DNA from: Prevotellaceae bacterium
GTDB taxonomy: Bacteria > Bacteroidota > Bacteroidia > Bacteroidales > Bacteroidaceae
Length of the DNA: 55,553 bases
Assembly: GCA_031262085.1 (NCBI GenBank)
Contig: JAISIN010000043.1
Span: forward strand, 1 to 55,553
Direction: 5' to 3'
Part shown: piece by piece, positions 24,667-34,660 of the stretch
How positions within the stretch are numbered: position 1 is the stretch's first letter
How the letters are laid out: every line of letters starts with the position of its first letter
Made by a program: the position numbers and the translations under genes
The notes under the pieces: generated by a model
What the model was told of the DNA's origin: nothing
Databases searched by the model: none
What the model saw: the letters and a program-made list of their open reading frames with translations, nothing else

Positions 24667-25970
24667 TGGCATCGTTCGTCATTGAAGGAGGGCATACGCT
24701 CCAAGGTGAGATTTACCCGCAAGGCGCGAAAAACGAGGTATTGCAGATTCTCTGTGCTACTTTGCTGACCGCCGAACAGGTAACGGTCAACAACATCCCC
24801 AACATTCTGGATGTGAATAACCTTATTCAATTGATGTGCGAAATGGGAGTGACCGTATATAAAAAAGGTGCGGGTTCATATATCTTTCAAGCCCTGCAAC
24901 CCGATCTGGTTTATCTGGAAAGCAATGAGTTCTTGAAACGGTGTGCTTCGCTGCGGGGAACAATCATGTTGATAGGTCCCTTGGTAGCCCGATTTCGAAA
25001 AGCAATGATAGCCAAGCCGGGAGGCGATAAGATAGGACGTCGCCGATTGGATACGCACTTCATCGGTATTCAAAAATTGGGAGCCTCGTTTGGTTATAAC
25101 TCACAGCGCGAAACTTACGAGGTGACTGCCGATACACTGCAAGGTACTTCCATGTTGCTGGATGAAGCCTCGGTTACCGGAACTGCCAATATCGTGATGG
25201 CTGCCGTACTTGCCAAGGGTGTTACCACCATTTACAATGCAGCGTGCGAGCCTTATGTGCAGCAACTCTGCCGGATGCTCAACCGCATGGGAGCAAAGAT
25301 TAGCGGTATCGCGTCCAATCTGCTGACCATTGAGGGCGTTGACGAATTGCATGGTACCGAACACACCATTCTGCCCGACATGATCGAAGTGGGAAGTTTC
25401 ATCGGCATGGCTGCCATGACACAGAGCGAACTTACCATCAAGCATGTATCATACCGTAATTTGGGCATCATTCCCGATAGCTTTCGTCGGTTAGGCATTC
25501 GCTTGGAGCAGCGCGACGACGATATTTACGTGCCGGCACAAGAGAGCTACCGGATCGAATCGTTTATCGACGGCTCCATCATGACCATAGCCGATGCCCC
25601 TTGGCCGGGACTGACCCCCGATCTGCTGAGTGTGATGCTGGTGGTTGCTACGCAAGCCAAAGGGAGTGTACTGATTCATCAGAAGATGTTCGAAAGCCGC
25701 CTCTTCTTTGTTGACCGACTCATCGACATGGGAGCACAAATCATTTTGTGCGACCCGCATCGTGCCGTGGTGATTGGCCATAATCGCGAAATGCGACTAC
25801 ACGGAGCCAACATGATTTCGCCCGATATACGTGCCGGCATAGCGCTGCTGATTGCAGCCATGAGTGCCGACGGAGTGAGCCGGATACACAATATTGAACA
25901 AATAGATCGAGGCTATCAAGACATCGAACAGCGATTGAATGCCATCGGAGCCAAAATAACCAGAATATGA
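24666..25970 (+). CDS. murA: UDP-N-acetylglucosamine 1-carboxyvinyltransferase, Asp-type active site
   Basis: MurA (434 residues) performs the first committed step of peptidoglycan synthesis, transferring enolpyruvate to UDP-GlcNAc. Family marks are [10 protein letters not shown] near the start and repeated enolpyruvyl-transferase folds. In the catalytic loop the usual PGGC reads [15 protein letters not shown], so Asp121 takes the place of the fosfomycin-reactive Cys. Asp at this place is known in other bacteria to keep activity while preventing fosfomycin attack. It overlaps rimM by four bases (ATGA). Confidence 0.95.
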   Translation: MASFVIEGGHTLQGEIYPQGAKNEVLQILCATLLTAEQVTVNNIPNILDVNNLIQLMCEMGVTVYKKGAGSYIFQALQPDLVYLESNEFLKRCASLRGTIMLIGPLVARFRKAMIAKPGGDKIGRRRLDTHFIGIQKLGASFGYNSQRETYEVTADTLQGTSMLLDEASVTGTANIVMAAVLAKGVTTIYNAACEPYVQQLCRMLNRMGAKISGIASNLLTIEGVDELHGTEHTILPDMIEVGSFIGMAAMTQSELTIKHVSYRNLGIIPDSFRRLGIRLEQRDDDIYVPAQESYRIESFIDGSIMTIADAPWPGLTPDLLSVMLVVATQAKGSVLIHQKMFESRLFFVDRLIDMGAQIILCDPHRAVVIGHNREMRLHGANMISPDIRAGIALLIAAMSADGVSRIHNIEQIDRGYQDIEQRLNAIGAKITRI

Positions 25971-26518
25971 TAACCCGGGACGAAGTATATAAAATAGGCA
26001 TACTGAATAAACCGCACGGCATACGCGGTGAATTGCTGTTTACCTTTACCGATGATGTGTTCGACCGCATAGATGCCGACTATCTGCTTTGCCTGCTCGA
26101 CGGCATCTTGGTACCTTTCTTTATCGAGGAGTACCGCTTCCGCTCAGATACTACCGTCTTGATGAAATTTGAAGGGGTCGATACCAAAGAACAAGCACAA
26201 CCATTTACCGGCACCGAAGTCTATTTCCCGATTGCGTACGCCGACGTTGCACCTGTCGACGAGTTGTCGTGGAACTATTTTATCGGTTTCCGTGTAATTG
26301 ATGCGATGCACGATGTGTTGGGTACCATTGTCGATGTAGATACTACCACCATCAATACACTCTTTGTGCTGAAACGAAGCAACGGCAGCGAATTGTTGAT
26401 TCCGGCTCAGGAGACATTCATCGTAGCCATAGACAAAAAACTGCAGCTCATGACTGTTGACCTCCCCGAAGGGTTACTCACCATAGATCAATTGACGGAT
26501 GACGAAGACGAAGAATAA
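25967..26518 (+). CDS. rimM: 16S rRNA processing protein RimM
   Basis: RimM (183 residues) assists maturation of the 30S head region. The N-terminal domain starts [17 protein letters not shown] and the C-terminal PRC-barrel has [13 protein letters not shown] and [10 protein letters not shown]. It overlaps murA at its start and the M23 peptidase at its end (20 bases), so translation is coupled. Length is normal. Confidence 0.94.
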   Translation: MITRDEVYKIGILNKPHGIRGELLFTFTDDVFDRIDADYLLCLLDGILVPFFIEEYRFRSDTTVLMKFEGVDTKEQAQPFTGTEVYFPIAYADVAPVDELSWNYFIGFRVIDAMHDVLGTIVDVDTTTINTLFVLKRSNGSELLIPAQETFIVAIDKKLQLMTVDLPEGLLTIDQLTDDEDEE

Positions 26519-27371
26519 GCGTTATAAGATATTCTGGAACAACATTAAGTTCAAGTACAAATTCTCCATCATCAATGAGAATACGCTCGAAGAAGTGTGG
26601 GGGTTGCGCATTTCCAAGCTGAACGGCATCTCGGTGCTGTTGTTTGTGCTGTTGTTGTTGTTTGGCATTGCTGCCGTTATCATAGCCTATACTCCTTTGC
26701 GCAATTATCTGCCCGGTTATATGAACAGCGAAGTGCGCGGATTGGTGGTCGACAATATGCTGCGGGTCGATTCGTTGCAGAAAGCGCTGAGCCGACAGAA
26801 TATGTATATCATGAATATTCAAGATATTTTTCGCGGTGCAGTACGTGCCGACACGGTGACTTCGATAGATTCGCTTACCAACTTGCGTGCCGATACGCTG
26901 ATGAGGCGTACCGAACGCGAAGCCGAGTTCCGTCGACAGTACGAAGAGGCCGAAAAATACAACCTGACCAGCTTGTCGGAACGCCCCGACGTAGAGGGAG
27001 TGATATTTTATCGCCCGATACGCGGCGTGATTACCGAACAATACGATGTAGAGAAGAAGCATTACGGCGTAGATGTGGCTGCTGTTCCGGGCGAGAGCAT
27101 ACTGGCTACACTCGATGGCGTGGTATTGCTTAGTAACTATACCGCAGAAGATAAATATGTGATAGAGGTGCTTCATGCACAAGATTTTATATCGGTCTAT
27201 AAGCATTGCGGTTCGCTCATGAAGAGACAAGGCGATGATGTACGTGCCGGTGAATCTATCGCGTTGGTCGGTACATCCGAAAAGCAGGATGAGGTCGATG
27301 CACCGCATATCCATTTTGAATTGTGGCATAAAGGACGGGCTGTGAATCCCGAACTTTATGTGGTGTTTTAA
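26499..27371 (+). CDS. M23-family membrane-anchored peptidoglycan endopeptidase
   Basis: The 290-residue protein has a short basic cytosolic N-terminus, one membrane helix (about residues 44-66), a coiled-coil-like linker and a C-terminal LytM/M23 domain with HYGVDVAA (first zinc His and Asp) and [11 protein letters not shown] (the HxH motif). All zinc ligands are present, so it may cut peptide crosslinks; many such proteins also act as cell-division activators. The start overlaps rimM by 20 bases. dxr follows after 33 bases. Confidence 0.9.
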   Translation: MTKTKNKRYKIFWNNIKFKYKFSIINENTLEEVWGLRISKLNGISVLLFVLLLLFGIAAVIIAYTPLRNYLPGYMNSEVRGLVVDNMLRVDSLQKALSRQNMYIMNIQDIFRGAVRADTVTSIDSLTNLRADTLMRRTEREAEFRRQYEEAEKYNLTSLSERPDVEGVIFYRPIRGVITEQYDVEKKHYGVDVAAVPGESILATLDGVVLLSNYTAEDKYVIEVLHAQDFISVYKHCGSLMKRQGDDVRAGESIALVGTSEKQDEVDAPHIHFELWHKGRAVNPELYVVF

Positions 27372-27404
27372 CAAGTATACCATTATTCTATATTCAACAG
27401 ATCA

Positions 27405-28565
27405 ATGAAGAAGCAGATAGCGATTCTCGGTTCTACCGGTTCTATCGGTACGCAAGCATTGCAGGTTATCGATGAGCATCCCGACTTGTACGAAGCTTAT
27501 GTGCTGACAGCTCATAACCATGTAGAGCAACTTATCGCACAGGCTCGCCGTTACCTGCCCGAAGCGGTAGTGATAGCCAACGAAGCGCATTACAAAAAGC
27601 TGACAGAGGCGTTGAGCGGCTTACCCATAAAGGTTTATGCCGGTGCAGATGCACTCTGTCAGATCGTCGAAGATTCAAACATCGACATGGTACTCACTGC
27701 TATGGTAGGTTATGCCGGTTTGAAACCCACCATGAATGCCCTTCGTGCCCGCAAGCCCATTGCGTTAGCCAATAAAGAGACGCTGGTGGTGGCAGGCGAA
27801 TTGATAAGCGAGCTTGCCCGTTTGTGCGGAACACCCGTTCTGCCTGTCGATTCGGAACACTCGGCCATCTTTCAATGTCTGGCAGGCGAGGGAAGTAATC
27901 CGATAGAGAAAGTGATATTGACGGCATCGGGAGGTCCGTTTCGTACTTATACGGCAGAACAGTTGGCTACCGTCACCAAAGCACAAGCCCTACACCATCC
28001 CAACTGGGAGATGGGTGCAAAGATTACCATTGATTCGGCTTCCATGATGAACAAAGGATTCGAAGTGATGGAGGCGCGTTGGCTCTTTGGTGTGCGACCG
28101 GAACAGATAGAAGTGGTGGTACATCCGCAGTCCATCATTCACTCCATGGTACAGTTCGAAGACGGAGCGGTGAAGGCACAGTTGGGCATGCCCGATATGC
28201 GGTTGCCCATTCAGTATGCGTTCTCCTATCCCGATCGGGTGAAATCGGGCTTCCCGCGTGTTGATTTCTCCCGATGTACCCATTTAACCTTCGAACAGCC
28301 CGATATTTCACGTTTTCGCAATTTGGCACTGGCTTACGAAGCGTTGCATCGTGGCGGCAATATGCCTTGCATACTCAATGCTGCCAATGAAGTCGTGGTG
28401 GCAGCTTTCTTGCGCGATGAAATATCATTCCTCGACATGAGCCGGGTTATCGAAGAGACTATGCGTACAGCCTCCTTTATCGGAAAACCTCAATACGAGG
28501 ACTATGTAGCTACCGACGATGAAGCACGGCGTATAGCTTGCGAGCTGATAAAAATGCCTCTGTGA
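27405..28565 (+). CDS. dxr: 1-deoxy-D-xylulose 5-phosphate reductoisomerase
   Basis: This 386-residue NADPH enzyme makes 2-C-methylerythritol 4-phosphate in the MEP isoprenoid pathway. Motifs include GSTGSIGTQAL (NADPH binding), ANKETLVVAGE, PVDSEHSAIFQ (metal-binding Asp and Glu) and MMNKGFEVMEARWLF. The length is normal. It lies between the M23 peptidase and rseP, as in many Bacteroidetes. Confidence 0.97.
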   Translation: MKKQIAILGSTGSIGTQALQVIDEHPDLYEAYVLTAHNHVEQLIAQARRYLPEAVVIANEAHYKKLTEALSGLPIKVYAGADALCQIVEDSNIDMVLTAMVGYAGLKPTMNALRARKPIALANKETLVVAGELISELARLCGTPVLPVDSEHSAIFQCLAGEGSNPIEKVILTASGGPFRTYTAEQLATVTKAQALHHPNWEMGAKITIDSASMMNKGFEVMEARWLFGVRPEQIEVVVHPQSIIHSMVQFEDGAVKAQLGMPDMRLPIQYAFSYPDRVKSGFPRVDFSRCTHLTFEQPDISRFRNLALAYEALHRGGNMPCILNAANEVVVAAFLRDEISFLDMSRVIEETMRTASFIGKPQYEDYVATDDEARRIACELIKMPL

Positions 28566-28625
28566 TATACATTCAACAAAGAAATTAATATTTTAGTATC
28601 AACAAGTAACTAATAAAAACAATAG

Positions 28626-29960
28626 ATGGAAACATTTTTCATTCGTGCTCTACAACTTGTGATGAGCTTGTCGTTGCTCGTAATCATTCATGAGGGAGGA
28701 CATTTCCTGTTTGCCCGCTTATTTAAAACACGTGTCGAGAAGTTTTGTCTTTTCTTCGATCCGTGGTTTACACTGTTCAAGTGGAAGCCCAAACACAGCG
28801 AAACAGAATATGGTATCGGATGGCTGCCCTTGGGCGGTTATGTCAAAATATCGGGTATGATAGACGAATCCATGGACTTGGAGCAAATGAAGCAACCCAT
28901 GCAACCGTGGGAGTTTCGTGCCAAGCCGGCATGGCAGCGGTTACTCATCATGACAGGTGGGGTGCTATTTAACTTTCTGCTGGCGCTTTTCATCTACTCC
29001 ATGATACTCTTCGCTTGGGGCGACAGCTATGTGCCGGTGCAGAAGGTGCCGCTGGGCATGGACTTTAACGAAACAACCAAGGCTGCCGGCTTTCGCGACG
29101 GCGACATTTTGTTGAGCGCCGACGGCAAACCGCTGACGCGTATGAACAGCGACTTGCTTTCTGCCATCGTCGACGCCCGTCAGGTAACCGTGTTGCGCAA
29201 CGGTCAGGAGGCTTCCGTCTATATCCCCGACGACATGATGGATCAATTGCTCGCAGACAGTGTGCGCTTCGCAGCTTTTCGCTATCCGTTTGTGGTAGAT
29301 AGCCTTTCGGCAAACGGCGCCGCCATGCGTGCCGGATTGCAGCGTGGCGACAGCATTACACAGCTCGACGGACGCCATATCTCCTTCAGTGACTTCGACC
29401 GCGAAAAGATGCGCCGGCGTCAGGAGAAAGGCGCTTCGCATGCCATGTTGTTGACTTATGTTCGTGCCGGCGTCACCGACACAGTGACTGTTGTCACCGA
29501 TTCGCTCTTTAATGTCGGCATCTATCCCGTCACTTTGACTTCCCGATTGTTGCCGGTGATTCATACCGATTACAGCTTTTTCGCTTCATTCCCTGCCGGC
29601 ATCAAGCTGGGAGTAGAGACCTTGATGGGTTACGTGTCACAGATGAAGTATGTCTTCTCCAAAGAGGGCGCCAAGCAGTTGGGCGGATTTGGTACCATTG
29701 GCAGCATCTTTCCGGCTACATGGGATTGGCATCAATTCTGGTACATGACGGCATTTCTCAGCATCATTCTTGCTTTTATGAACATCCTGCCTATTCCTGC
29801 GCTCGACGGGGGGCATGTGTTGTTCCTGCTCTACGAAGTGATTACCCGTCGCAAGCCCAGTGATAAGTTTATGGAGCGTGCACAAATGGTCGGCATGGCG
29901 CTGCTTGTGCTTTTGTTGGTATGGGCAAACTTCAATGATGTGGTGCGATTCTTTTTCTAA
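28626..29960 (+). CDS. rseP: RseP-type site-2 intramembrane zinc metalloprotease
   Basis: The 444-residue membrane protein has the zinc motif HEGGH in IIHEGGHFLFARLF (first helix), two PDZ domains in the middle (about residues 135-320) and the C-terminal IPALDGGHVLFLLYE motif that supplies the third ligand. It cleaves transmembrane substrates such as anti-sigma factors or signal peptide remnants; substrates here are unknown. It lies 60 bases after dxr and 12 before ruvA. Confidence 0.93.
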   Translation: METFFIRALQLVMSLSLLVIIHEGGHFLFARLFKTRVEKFCLFFDPWFTLFKWKPKHSETEYGIGWLPLGGYVKISGMIDESMDLEQMKQPMQPWEFRAKPAWQRLLIMTGGVLFNFLLALFIYSMILFAWGDSYVPVQKVPLGMDFNETTKAAGFRDGDILLSADGKPLTRMNSDLLSAIVDARQVTVLRNGQEASVYIPDDMMDQLLADSVRFAAFRYPFVVDSLSANGAAMRAGLQRGDSITQLDGRHISFSDFDREKMRRRQEKGASHAMLLTYVRAGVTDTVTVVTDSLFNVGIYPVTLTSRLLPVIHTDYSFFASFPAGIKLGVETLMGYVSQMKYVFSKEGAKQLGGFGTIGSIFPATWDWHQFWYMTAFLSIILAFMNILPIPALDGGHVLFLLYEVITRRKPSDKFMERAQMVGMALLVLLLVWANFNDVVRFFF

Positions 29961-29972
29961 CTCCTTACAAGC

Positions 29973-30581
29973 ATGATAGAATACCTTCGCGGCACATTAG
30001 CCGAACTTACTCCGACCCTTGCTGTTGTAGAGTGCCATGGAGTAGGATATGCAGCCGGAATCTCTCTGAACACCTACGCAGCGATTCAAGGTAAGAAAGA
30101 GTGCAAACTTTACATCTACGAAGCCATTCGTGAAGATGCATACCAGCTTTATGGCTTTGCTGAGCGGCAGGAACGCGAACTGTTCCTGCTACTTATATCC
30201 GTGTCGGGCATTGGCGGCAATACGGCACGGATGATACTTTCAGCTCTTTCGCCTACCGAGCTGGTAAACGTTATCAGCACCGAAAATGCTACGTTGCTGA
30301 AGAGCGTCAAAGGTATCGGACTGAAAACCGCACAGCGCATCATTGTCGACCTCAAAGATAAGATAAAGACAGGTACCGTAGCCGCCGCCTCTGCCGATGC
30401 TGCCGGATTGAGCGGATTGTTGAACACCGCCTCCGTAGAGGTGCAAGAAGAGGCTGTTGCCGCACTCACCATGCTCGGCTTTCAGCAGTCGGCTTCGCAA
30501 AAGGTGGTGCTGGCTATCCTCAAAGAAGAACCCGATGCCCGTGTCGAACAAGTCATCAAGCTGGCATTGAAACGGTTGTAA
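29973..30581 (+). CDS. ruvA: Holliday junction DNA helicase subunit RuvA
   Basis: RuvA (202 residues) recognises four-way junctions and loads RuvB. The OB domain starts [14 protein letters not shown], two helix-hairpin-helix motifs include [13 protein letters not shown] and [13 protein letters not shown], and the C-terminal domain that contacts RuvB is present. A perfect short palindrome (ACGGTTGT, A, ACAACCGT) overlaps the stop at 30572-30588; it has no T-run. Confidence 0.96.
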   Translation: MIEYLRGTLAELTPTLAVVECHGVGYAAGISLNTYAAIQGKKECKLYIYEAIREDAYQLYGFAERQERELFLLLISVSGIGGNTARMILSALSPTELVNVISTENATLLKSVKGIGLKTAQRIIVDLKDKIKTGTVAAASADAAGLSGLLNTASVEVQEEAVAALTMLGFQQSASQKVVLAILKEEPDARVEQVIKLALKRL

Positions 30582-30681
30582 CAACCGTAAATGGCAGGTT
30601 GCTTGGAGTTGTCTAAACCTGAATTCATGAAAAGAATGCTTTAAAATACAAGTATTTGTTTTACTATTAGACAGAAACTTG

Positions 30682-30689
30682 TATATTTG
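30682..30689 (+). promoter_or_regulatory. Promoter -7 element for the sensor kinase gene
   Basis: TATATTTG fits TAnnTTTG; TTTG at 30655-30658 lies 23 bases upstream, a little long for a -33 element. It overlaps an in-frame ATG at 30687, which therefore cannot be the start and supports the start at 30744. Confidence 0.65.
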
Positions 30690-30743
30690 CACACAATTAC
30701 GGACAGATCTCTGTTTAATCGATTAAAGTACAAAGACGAGTTT

Positions 30744-33392
30744 ATGAAAAAAAGCTTTATGCTTACCTCGATAGTGACGTTGTTGTGTTTGCTGACTTGC
30801 AATCAGCTGATTGCCTCCGAAAAGCAAAGCGCATACAATGTGCTTTTCATACAATCTTACGATACCCGTACACCTTGGCACAATGAGCTGACCGAGGGGT
30901 TGCATTACGGATTGGAGAAGAATGGCATTCATGCAAAAGTTACGGTCGAATACCTCAATGCTTCTTATTGGAACTATCCGGAAGAGCAACTCATTATGCG
31001 TCGTATCTGCGAACGCGCCCGTCAACGTGAAACCGATGTGATAGTAACCGCAGGCGACGAAGCATTCTATTCGCTGATGCATTGCGGCGATTCATTGCCT
31101 CACCAATTGCCTGTGGTGGTGACAGGTATTAAATTCACCGCTTCCGACCGTTTGGATTATCCCAATGTATGTGGCTATACTACCCGCATCGATTTTCTGC
31201 AATTGCTCGAAAATGCCTATCGCATCTTCCCCAAGCGTACCGAAATAGTGGCATTGCGCGACAATAGCCTGACCGGCAAGCTGGGTATTGCTGCCCTCGA
31301 CAGCGCTTTTCAGAGTTTTAAAATACATCATCCCGACTATAAACTCTATGTGTTGAATGTAGAAGGCGACGACGCCATGCGCGCCGTTACCAGCATCTGC
31401 TATCCGCAGAATGCTTACAATCGTATTGCCATTGCTCCTAAATGGACTAACTTTATGAGTTTTGTCGGTAAGAACAGCAAGGCTCCTGTCTTTGCCGGTC
31501 AAAACGAAGCGCTGACCAATGGGGTATTTTGTGTACACGACGTGATTCCGCTGGAAGAGACCGAAGCGGCAGCCGATCTGGTGTCGCAGATATTGCGTGG
31601 CGTTCAGCCGTCGTCTTTTAGCATACGCGAATTGCCGGGCAAACTGATCTACGACTACAAGCAATTGGAGTTCTTCCGTATTCCGCAGGAATATGTGCGA
31701 AACGGCACGGTACTCAACATCCCTGTTGCGGTGCGATACCGTGTACTGGTAGTGATGGGATATGTCTTTACTGCCGGACTACTCATTCTGCTTATTCTCT
31801 GGATCAACACGATGCGCCGCCGCGAAGTGCGTCGTCGGACATATGCCCAAACGCGACTGTTGATACAGAATCGATTGGTAGAGCAGCGTAATGAGTATGA
31901 TAATATTTTTAATTCTATTCGCGACGGGCTGGTGACCTACGACATCGATTTCCGTATTCACTTCGTCAATCAATCTATGGCGTCTATGGTTAGTATGGAT
32001 GATGATACGGTTACATCGCGCAACTACGAAGGCAAGGCAGCCGGTACCATTTTCCGCCTTTATGTGGCAGGCGAGAACGTGATATACCGGCTCTTGAAGC
32101 AGGCGCGCGATACGTTGAGTATTGTTCCTTTCCCCGAAAATGCCTTTATGCTCGTGGTATCTACCGGAAACTATTTCCCCGTATCGGGCGAGGTGGTACC
32201 CGTATATTCGGGCGGCAAGCTCACGGGCATTGCTATCTGTTGCCGTAACATTTCCGACGAGGAAATGAATAAACGGTTCTTTAATTTGGCGATCGAATTT
32301 AGTTCGGTATTCCCTTGGTCGTATTCCATACAAACCAATCTCTTTACGATGGCAGGCAAGTTCCTCGACTATTTCGATGTCAAGGAAGAAGATAAGGACG
32401 ATTACACCCTCGATAAACTGATGGAGCTGGTACATCCCGACGATATTGAAGGCATGAAAGGCTTCATGAATGTGTGCAAGGGCGAACTGTCGGATGCCAA
32501 TGGCGTAGCACGTTTTCGCAACGGATTGGGCAAATACGAATGGGTGACCTATCACTGCGTGGCTTACAAGGGATTCGACGCCAACGAACCCTACATGCTA
32601 TTGGGCGTCTGTCAGAGCATTCAGAAGTTCAAGGATACCGAAGCCGAGCTGACTGCTGCCCGCGACCGTGCTTTGCAAGCCGACAAACTGAAGTCGGCAT
32701 TCCTTGCCAACATGAGTCACGAGATACGTACACCGCTTAACTCTATCGTAGGGTTCAGCGACTTGTTGCGCGACATCGATTCCTTCTCGCGCGAAGATGT
32801 GAAGCAGTTTATTGATACCATCAACATCAACTGCACCCTGTTGCTGGCGCTGATCAGCGATATCCTCGATTTGGCACGTATCGAAGCCGGGTCTATGGAC
32901 TTCCATTTTGCCGGCTATAATTTGTCGTTTATCATGCAGCAGATATACGATTCGCAGCGTCTTACCATGCCCGAAGGGGTAAAACTGCTGATCGACCTTC
33001 CCGGGGGCGACGGCAAAACCATCGAAACCGATACCGTCAGACTGAAGCAAGTCATCAATAACTTCATCAACAACGCCAAGAAGTTTACCCATCAAGGATA
33101 CATCAAGATTGGTTACACCACCGAGCGTTCGGGATGGACCTGCTTCTTTGTCGAAGATACGGGTAAAGGTATATCCGAAGAAGATCAAAAGCACATCTTT
33201 GAACGCTTCTACAAAGTCGACAGCTTTACACAAGGCGCCGGGTTGGGATTGAGCATCTGCCAAACCATTGTCGAACGTTTCAACGGAAAGATGGAGGTCT
33301 CTTCGGAACTCGGCAAGGGAACCCGCTTCTCCGTCAGGGTGCCCGACGTGCATGTAGAACGGGAGGTGCAGATGCCGTCGACCACTTTTTGA
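30744..33392 (+). CDS. Membrane histidine kinase with ABC-type substrate-binding sensor and PAS-like region
   Basis: The 882-residue protein has a signal-anchor start (MKKSFMLTS, hydrophobic to about residue 25), a periplasmic domain (about 28-310) resembling ABC transporter substrate-binding proteins of PF04392 type (VLFIQSYDTRTPWHNEL), a membrane helix (about 334-354), two PAS-like regions (about 390-520 and 530-630), a HisKA domain with FLANMSHEIRTPLNS (phospho-acceptor His659) and an HATPase with NNAKKFTHQGY and GAGLGLSIC. No receiver is attached, and no response regulator lies next to it. A shorter paralogue is at 51224. The signal sensed is unknown. Confidence 0.9.
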   Translation: MKKSFMLTSIVTLLCLLTCNQLIASEKQSAYNVLFIQSYDTRTPWHNELTEGLHYGLEKNGIHAKVTVEYLNASYWNYPEEQLIMRRICERARQRETDVIVTAGDEAFYSLMHCGDSLPHQLPVVVTGIKFTASDRLDYPNVCGYTTRIDFLQLLENAYRIFPKRTEIVALRDNSLTGKLGIAALDSAFQSFKIHHPDYKLYVLNVEGDDAMRAVTSICYPQNAYNRIAIAPKWTNFMSFVGKNSKAPVFAGQNEALTNGVFCVHDVIPLEETEAAADLVSQILRGVQPSSFSIRELPGKLIYDYKQLEFFRIPQEYVRNGTVLNIPVAVRYRVLVVMGYVFTAGLLILLILWINTMRRREVRRRTYAQTRLLIQNRLVEQRNEYDNIFNSIRDGLVTYDIDFRIHFVNQSMASMVSMDDDTVTSRNYEGKAAGTIFRLYVAGENVIYRLLKQARDTLSIVPFPENAFMLVVSTGNYFPVSGEVVPVYSGGKLTGIAICCRNISDEEMNKRFFNLAIEFSSVFPWSYSIQTNLFTMAGKFLDYFDVKEEDKDDYTLDKLMELVHPDDIEGMKGFMNVCKGELSDANGVARFRNGLGKYEWVTYHCVAYKGFDANEPYMLLGVCQSIQKFKDTEAELTAARDRALQADKLKSAFLANMSHEIRTPLNSIVGFSDLLRDIDSFSREDVKQFIDTININCTLLLALISDILDLARIEAGSMDFHFAGYNLSFIMQQIYDSQRLTMPEGVKLLIDLPGGDGKTIETDTVRLKQVINNFINNAKKFTHQGYIKIGYTTERSGWTCFFVEDTGKGISEEDQKHIFERFYKVDSFTQGAGLGLSICQTIVERFNGKMEVSSELGKGTRFSVRVPDVHVEREVQMPSTTF

Positions 33393-33400
33393 ATGGAGAA

Positions 33401-33432
33401 TTGACCTTTTCAATTTAAAAGACGTACATTTG
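33401..33432 (+). promoter_or_regulatory. Promoter for the aminotransferase-permease pair
   Basis: TTG at 33401-33403, 21 bases, then TACATTTG at 33425-33432, matching TAnnTTTG with good spacing; 28 bases before the start codon at 33461. Confidence 0.65.
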
Positions 33433-33460
33433 CAGCCTCAAATGATAAAATAACAACTAT

Positions 33461-34660
33461 ATGCCTGTTATATCCGTTCGAGGCGAAGAAATGCCCGCCT
33501 CACCGATTCGAAAACTTGCTCCCCTTGCCGATGCCGCTAAAGTACGCGGTACACACGTTTTTCACCTCAATATCGGACAGCCCGATTTGCCGACGCCACA
33601 GGTAGCGATTGATGCCATTCGCAACATCGACCGCACGGTGTTGGAGTATACCCCTAGCGCCGGTAACCGCAGTTACCGCGAAAAGTTAGTGGGCTACTAT
33701 GCCAAGTTCAATATCTCCCTTACTGCCGACGACATCATTATCACCAGCGGCGGTTCGGAGGCTGTTCTCTTTTCGTTTCTGGCGTGCCTCAATCCGGGCG
33801 ACGAGATTATAGTGCCCGAACCGGCGTATGCCAACTACATGGCTTTCGCCATTTCGGCAGGAGCGGTGATACGTACCATTGCCACGACCATTGAGGAGGG
33901 ATTCTCGCTTCCCAAAGTCGAAAAATTCGAAGAGCTGATCAACGAACGCACACGCGCCATCCTGATTTGTAATCCCAATAATCCTACCGGATACCTCTAC
34001 TCGCGTCGCGAGATGAACCAAATACGCGATTTGGTAAAGAAGTACGATCTCTTTTTGTTCTCCGATGAGGTGTATCGGGAGTTCATCTATACCGGTTCTC
34101 CTTATATTTCTGCCTGCCACTTGGCAGGCATTGAGCAAAATGTGGTGCTGATAGATTCCGTATCGAAGCGCTATTCGGAGTGTGGCATTCGCATCGGTGC
34201 ACTGATAACCAAGAACAAAGAGATACGCAGTGCCGTGATGAAGTTTTGTCAGGCGCGCCTCAGTCCGCCTTTGGTGGGGCAGATAGCTGCCGAAGCTTCG
34301 CTTGATGCGGATGAAGATTACATGCGCGATGTGTACGACGAGTATGTAGAGCGTCGCAAATGTTTAATCGACGGCTTGAATCGTATTCCGGGTGTTTACT
34401 CGCCCATCCCGATGGGCGCTTTCTATACGGTAGCCAAGTTACCCGTCGACGATTCCGACCGCTTCTGTGCTTGGTGTCTGTCCGACTTCGAGTACGAAGG
34501 GCAGACGGTGTTCATGGCTCCGGCTTCGGGTTTCTACACCACGCCGAATACGGGACGCAACGAGGTGCGCATTGCTTATGTACTGAAGAAGGAAGATCTG
34601 ATGCGCGCCCTCTTTATCTTGGAAAAAGCGCTGGAGCGTTATCCGGGGCGTGTAGAATAA
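33461..34660 (+). CDS. PLP-dependent aminotransferase, class I/II
   Basis: This 399-residue fold-type I enzyme has NIGQPDLPTPQVA near the N-terminus, LICNPNNPTGYLYS (the Asn contacting PLP), SDEVYREFIY, and the PLP lysine K236 in DSVSKRYSECGIRIG. The sequence resembles aspartate or branched-chain-type aminotransferases; substrate cannot be set from the sequence. The stop overlaps the next start at 34660, so it is coupled to a LolE-like permease with no evident biochemical link. Confidence 0.9.
   Translation: MPVISVRGEEMPASPIRKLAPLADAAKVRGTHVFHLNIGQPDLPTPQVAIDAIRNIDRTVLEYTPSAGNRSYREKLVGYYAKFNISLTADDIIITSGGSEAVLFSFLACLNPGDEIIVPEPAYANYMAFAISAGAVIRTIATTIEEGFSLPKVEKFEELINERTRAILICNPNNPTGYLYSRREMNQIRDLVKKYDLFLFSDEVYREFIYTGSPYISACHLAGIEQNVVLIDSVSKRYSECGIRIGALITKNKEIRSAVMKFCQARLSPPLVGQIAAEASLDADEDYMRDVYDEYVERRKCLIDGLNRIPGVYSPIPMGAFYTVAKLPVDDSDRFCAWCLSDFEYEGQTVFMAPASGFYTTPNTGRNEVRIAYVLKKEDLMRALFILEKALERYPGRVE

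Noticed and set aside
30572..30588. Palindrome at the ruvA stop as a terminator
   Set aside because: Short stem with a one-base loop and no T-run.
34360..34659. Longer N-terminus of the LolE-like permease
   Set aside because: This stretch lies within the aminotransferase gene in another frame; the ATG at 34660 fits the family start.
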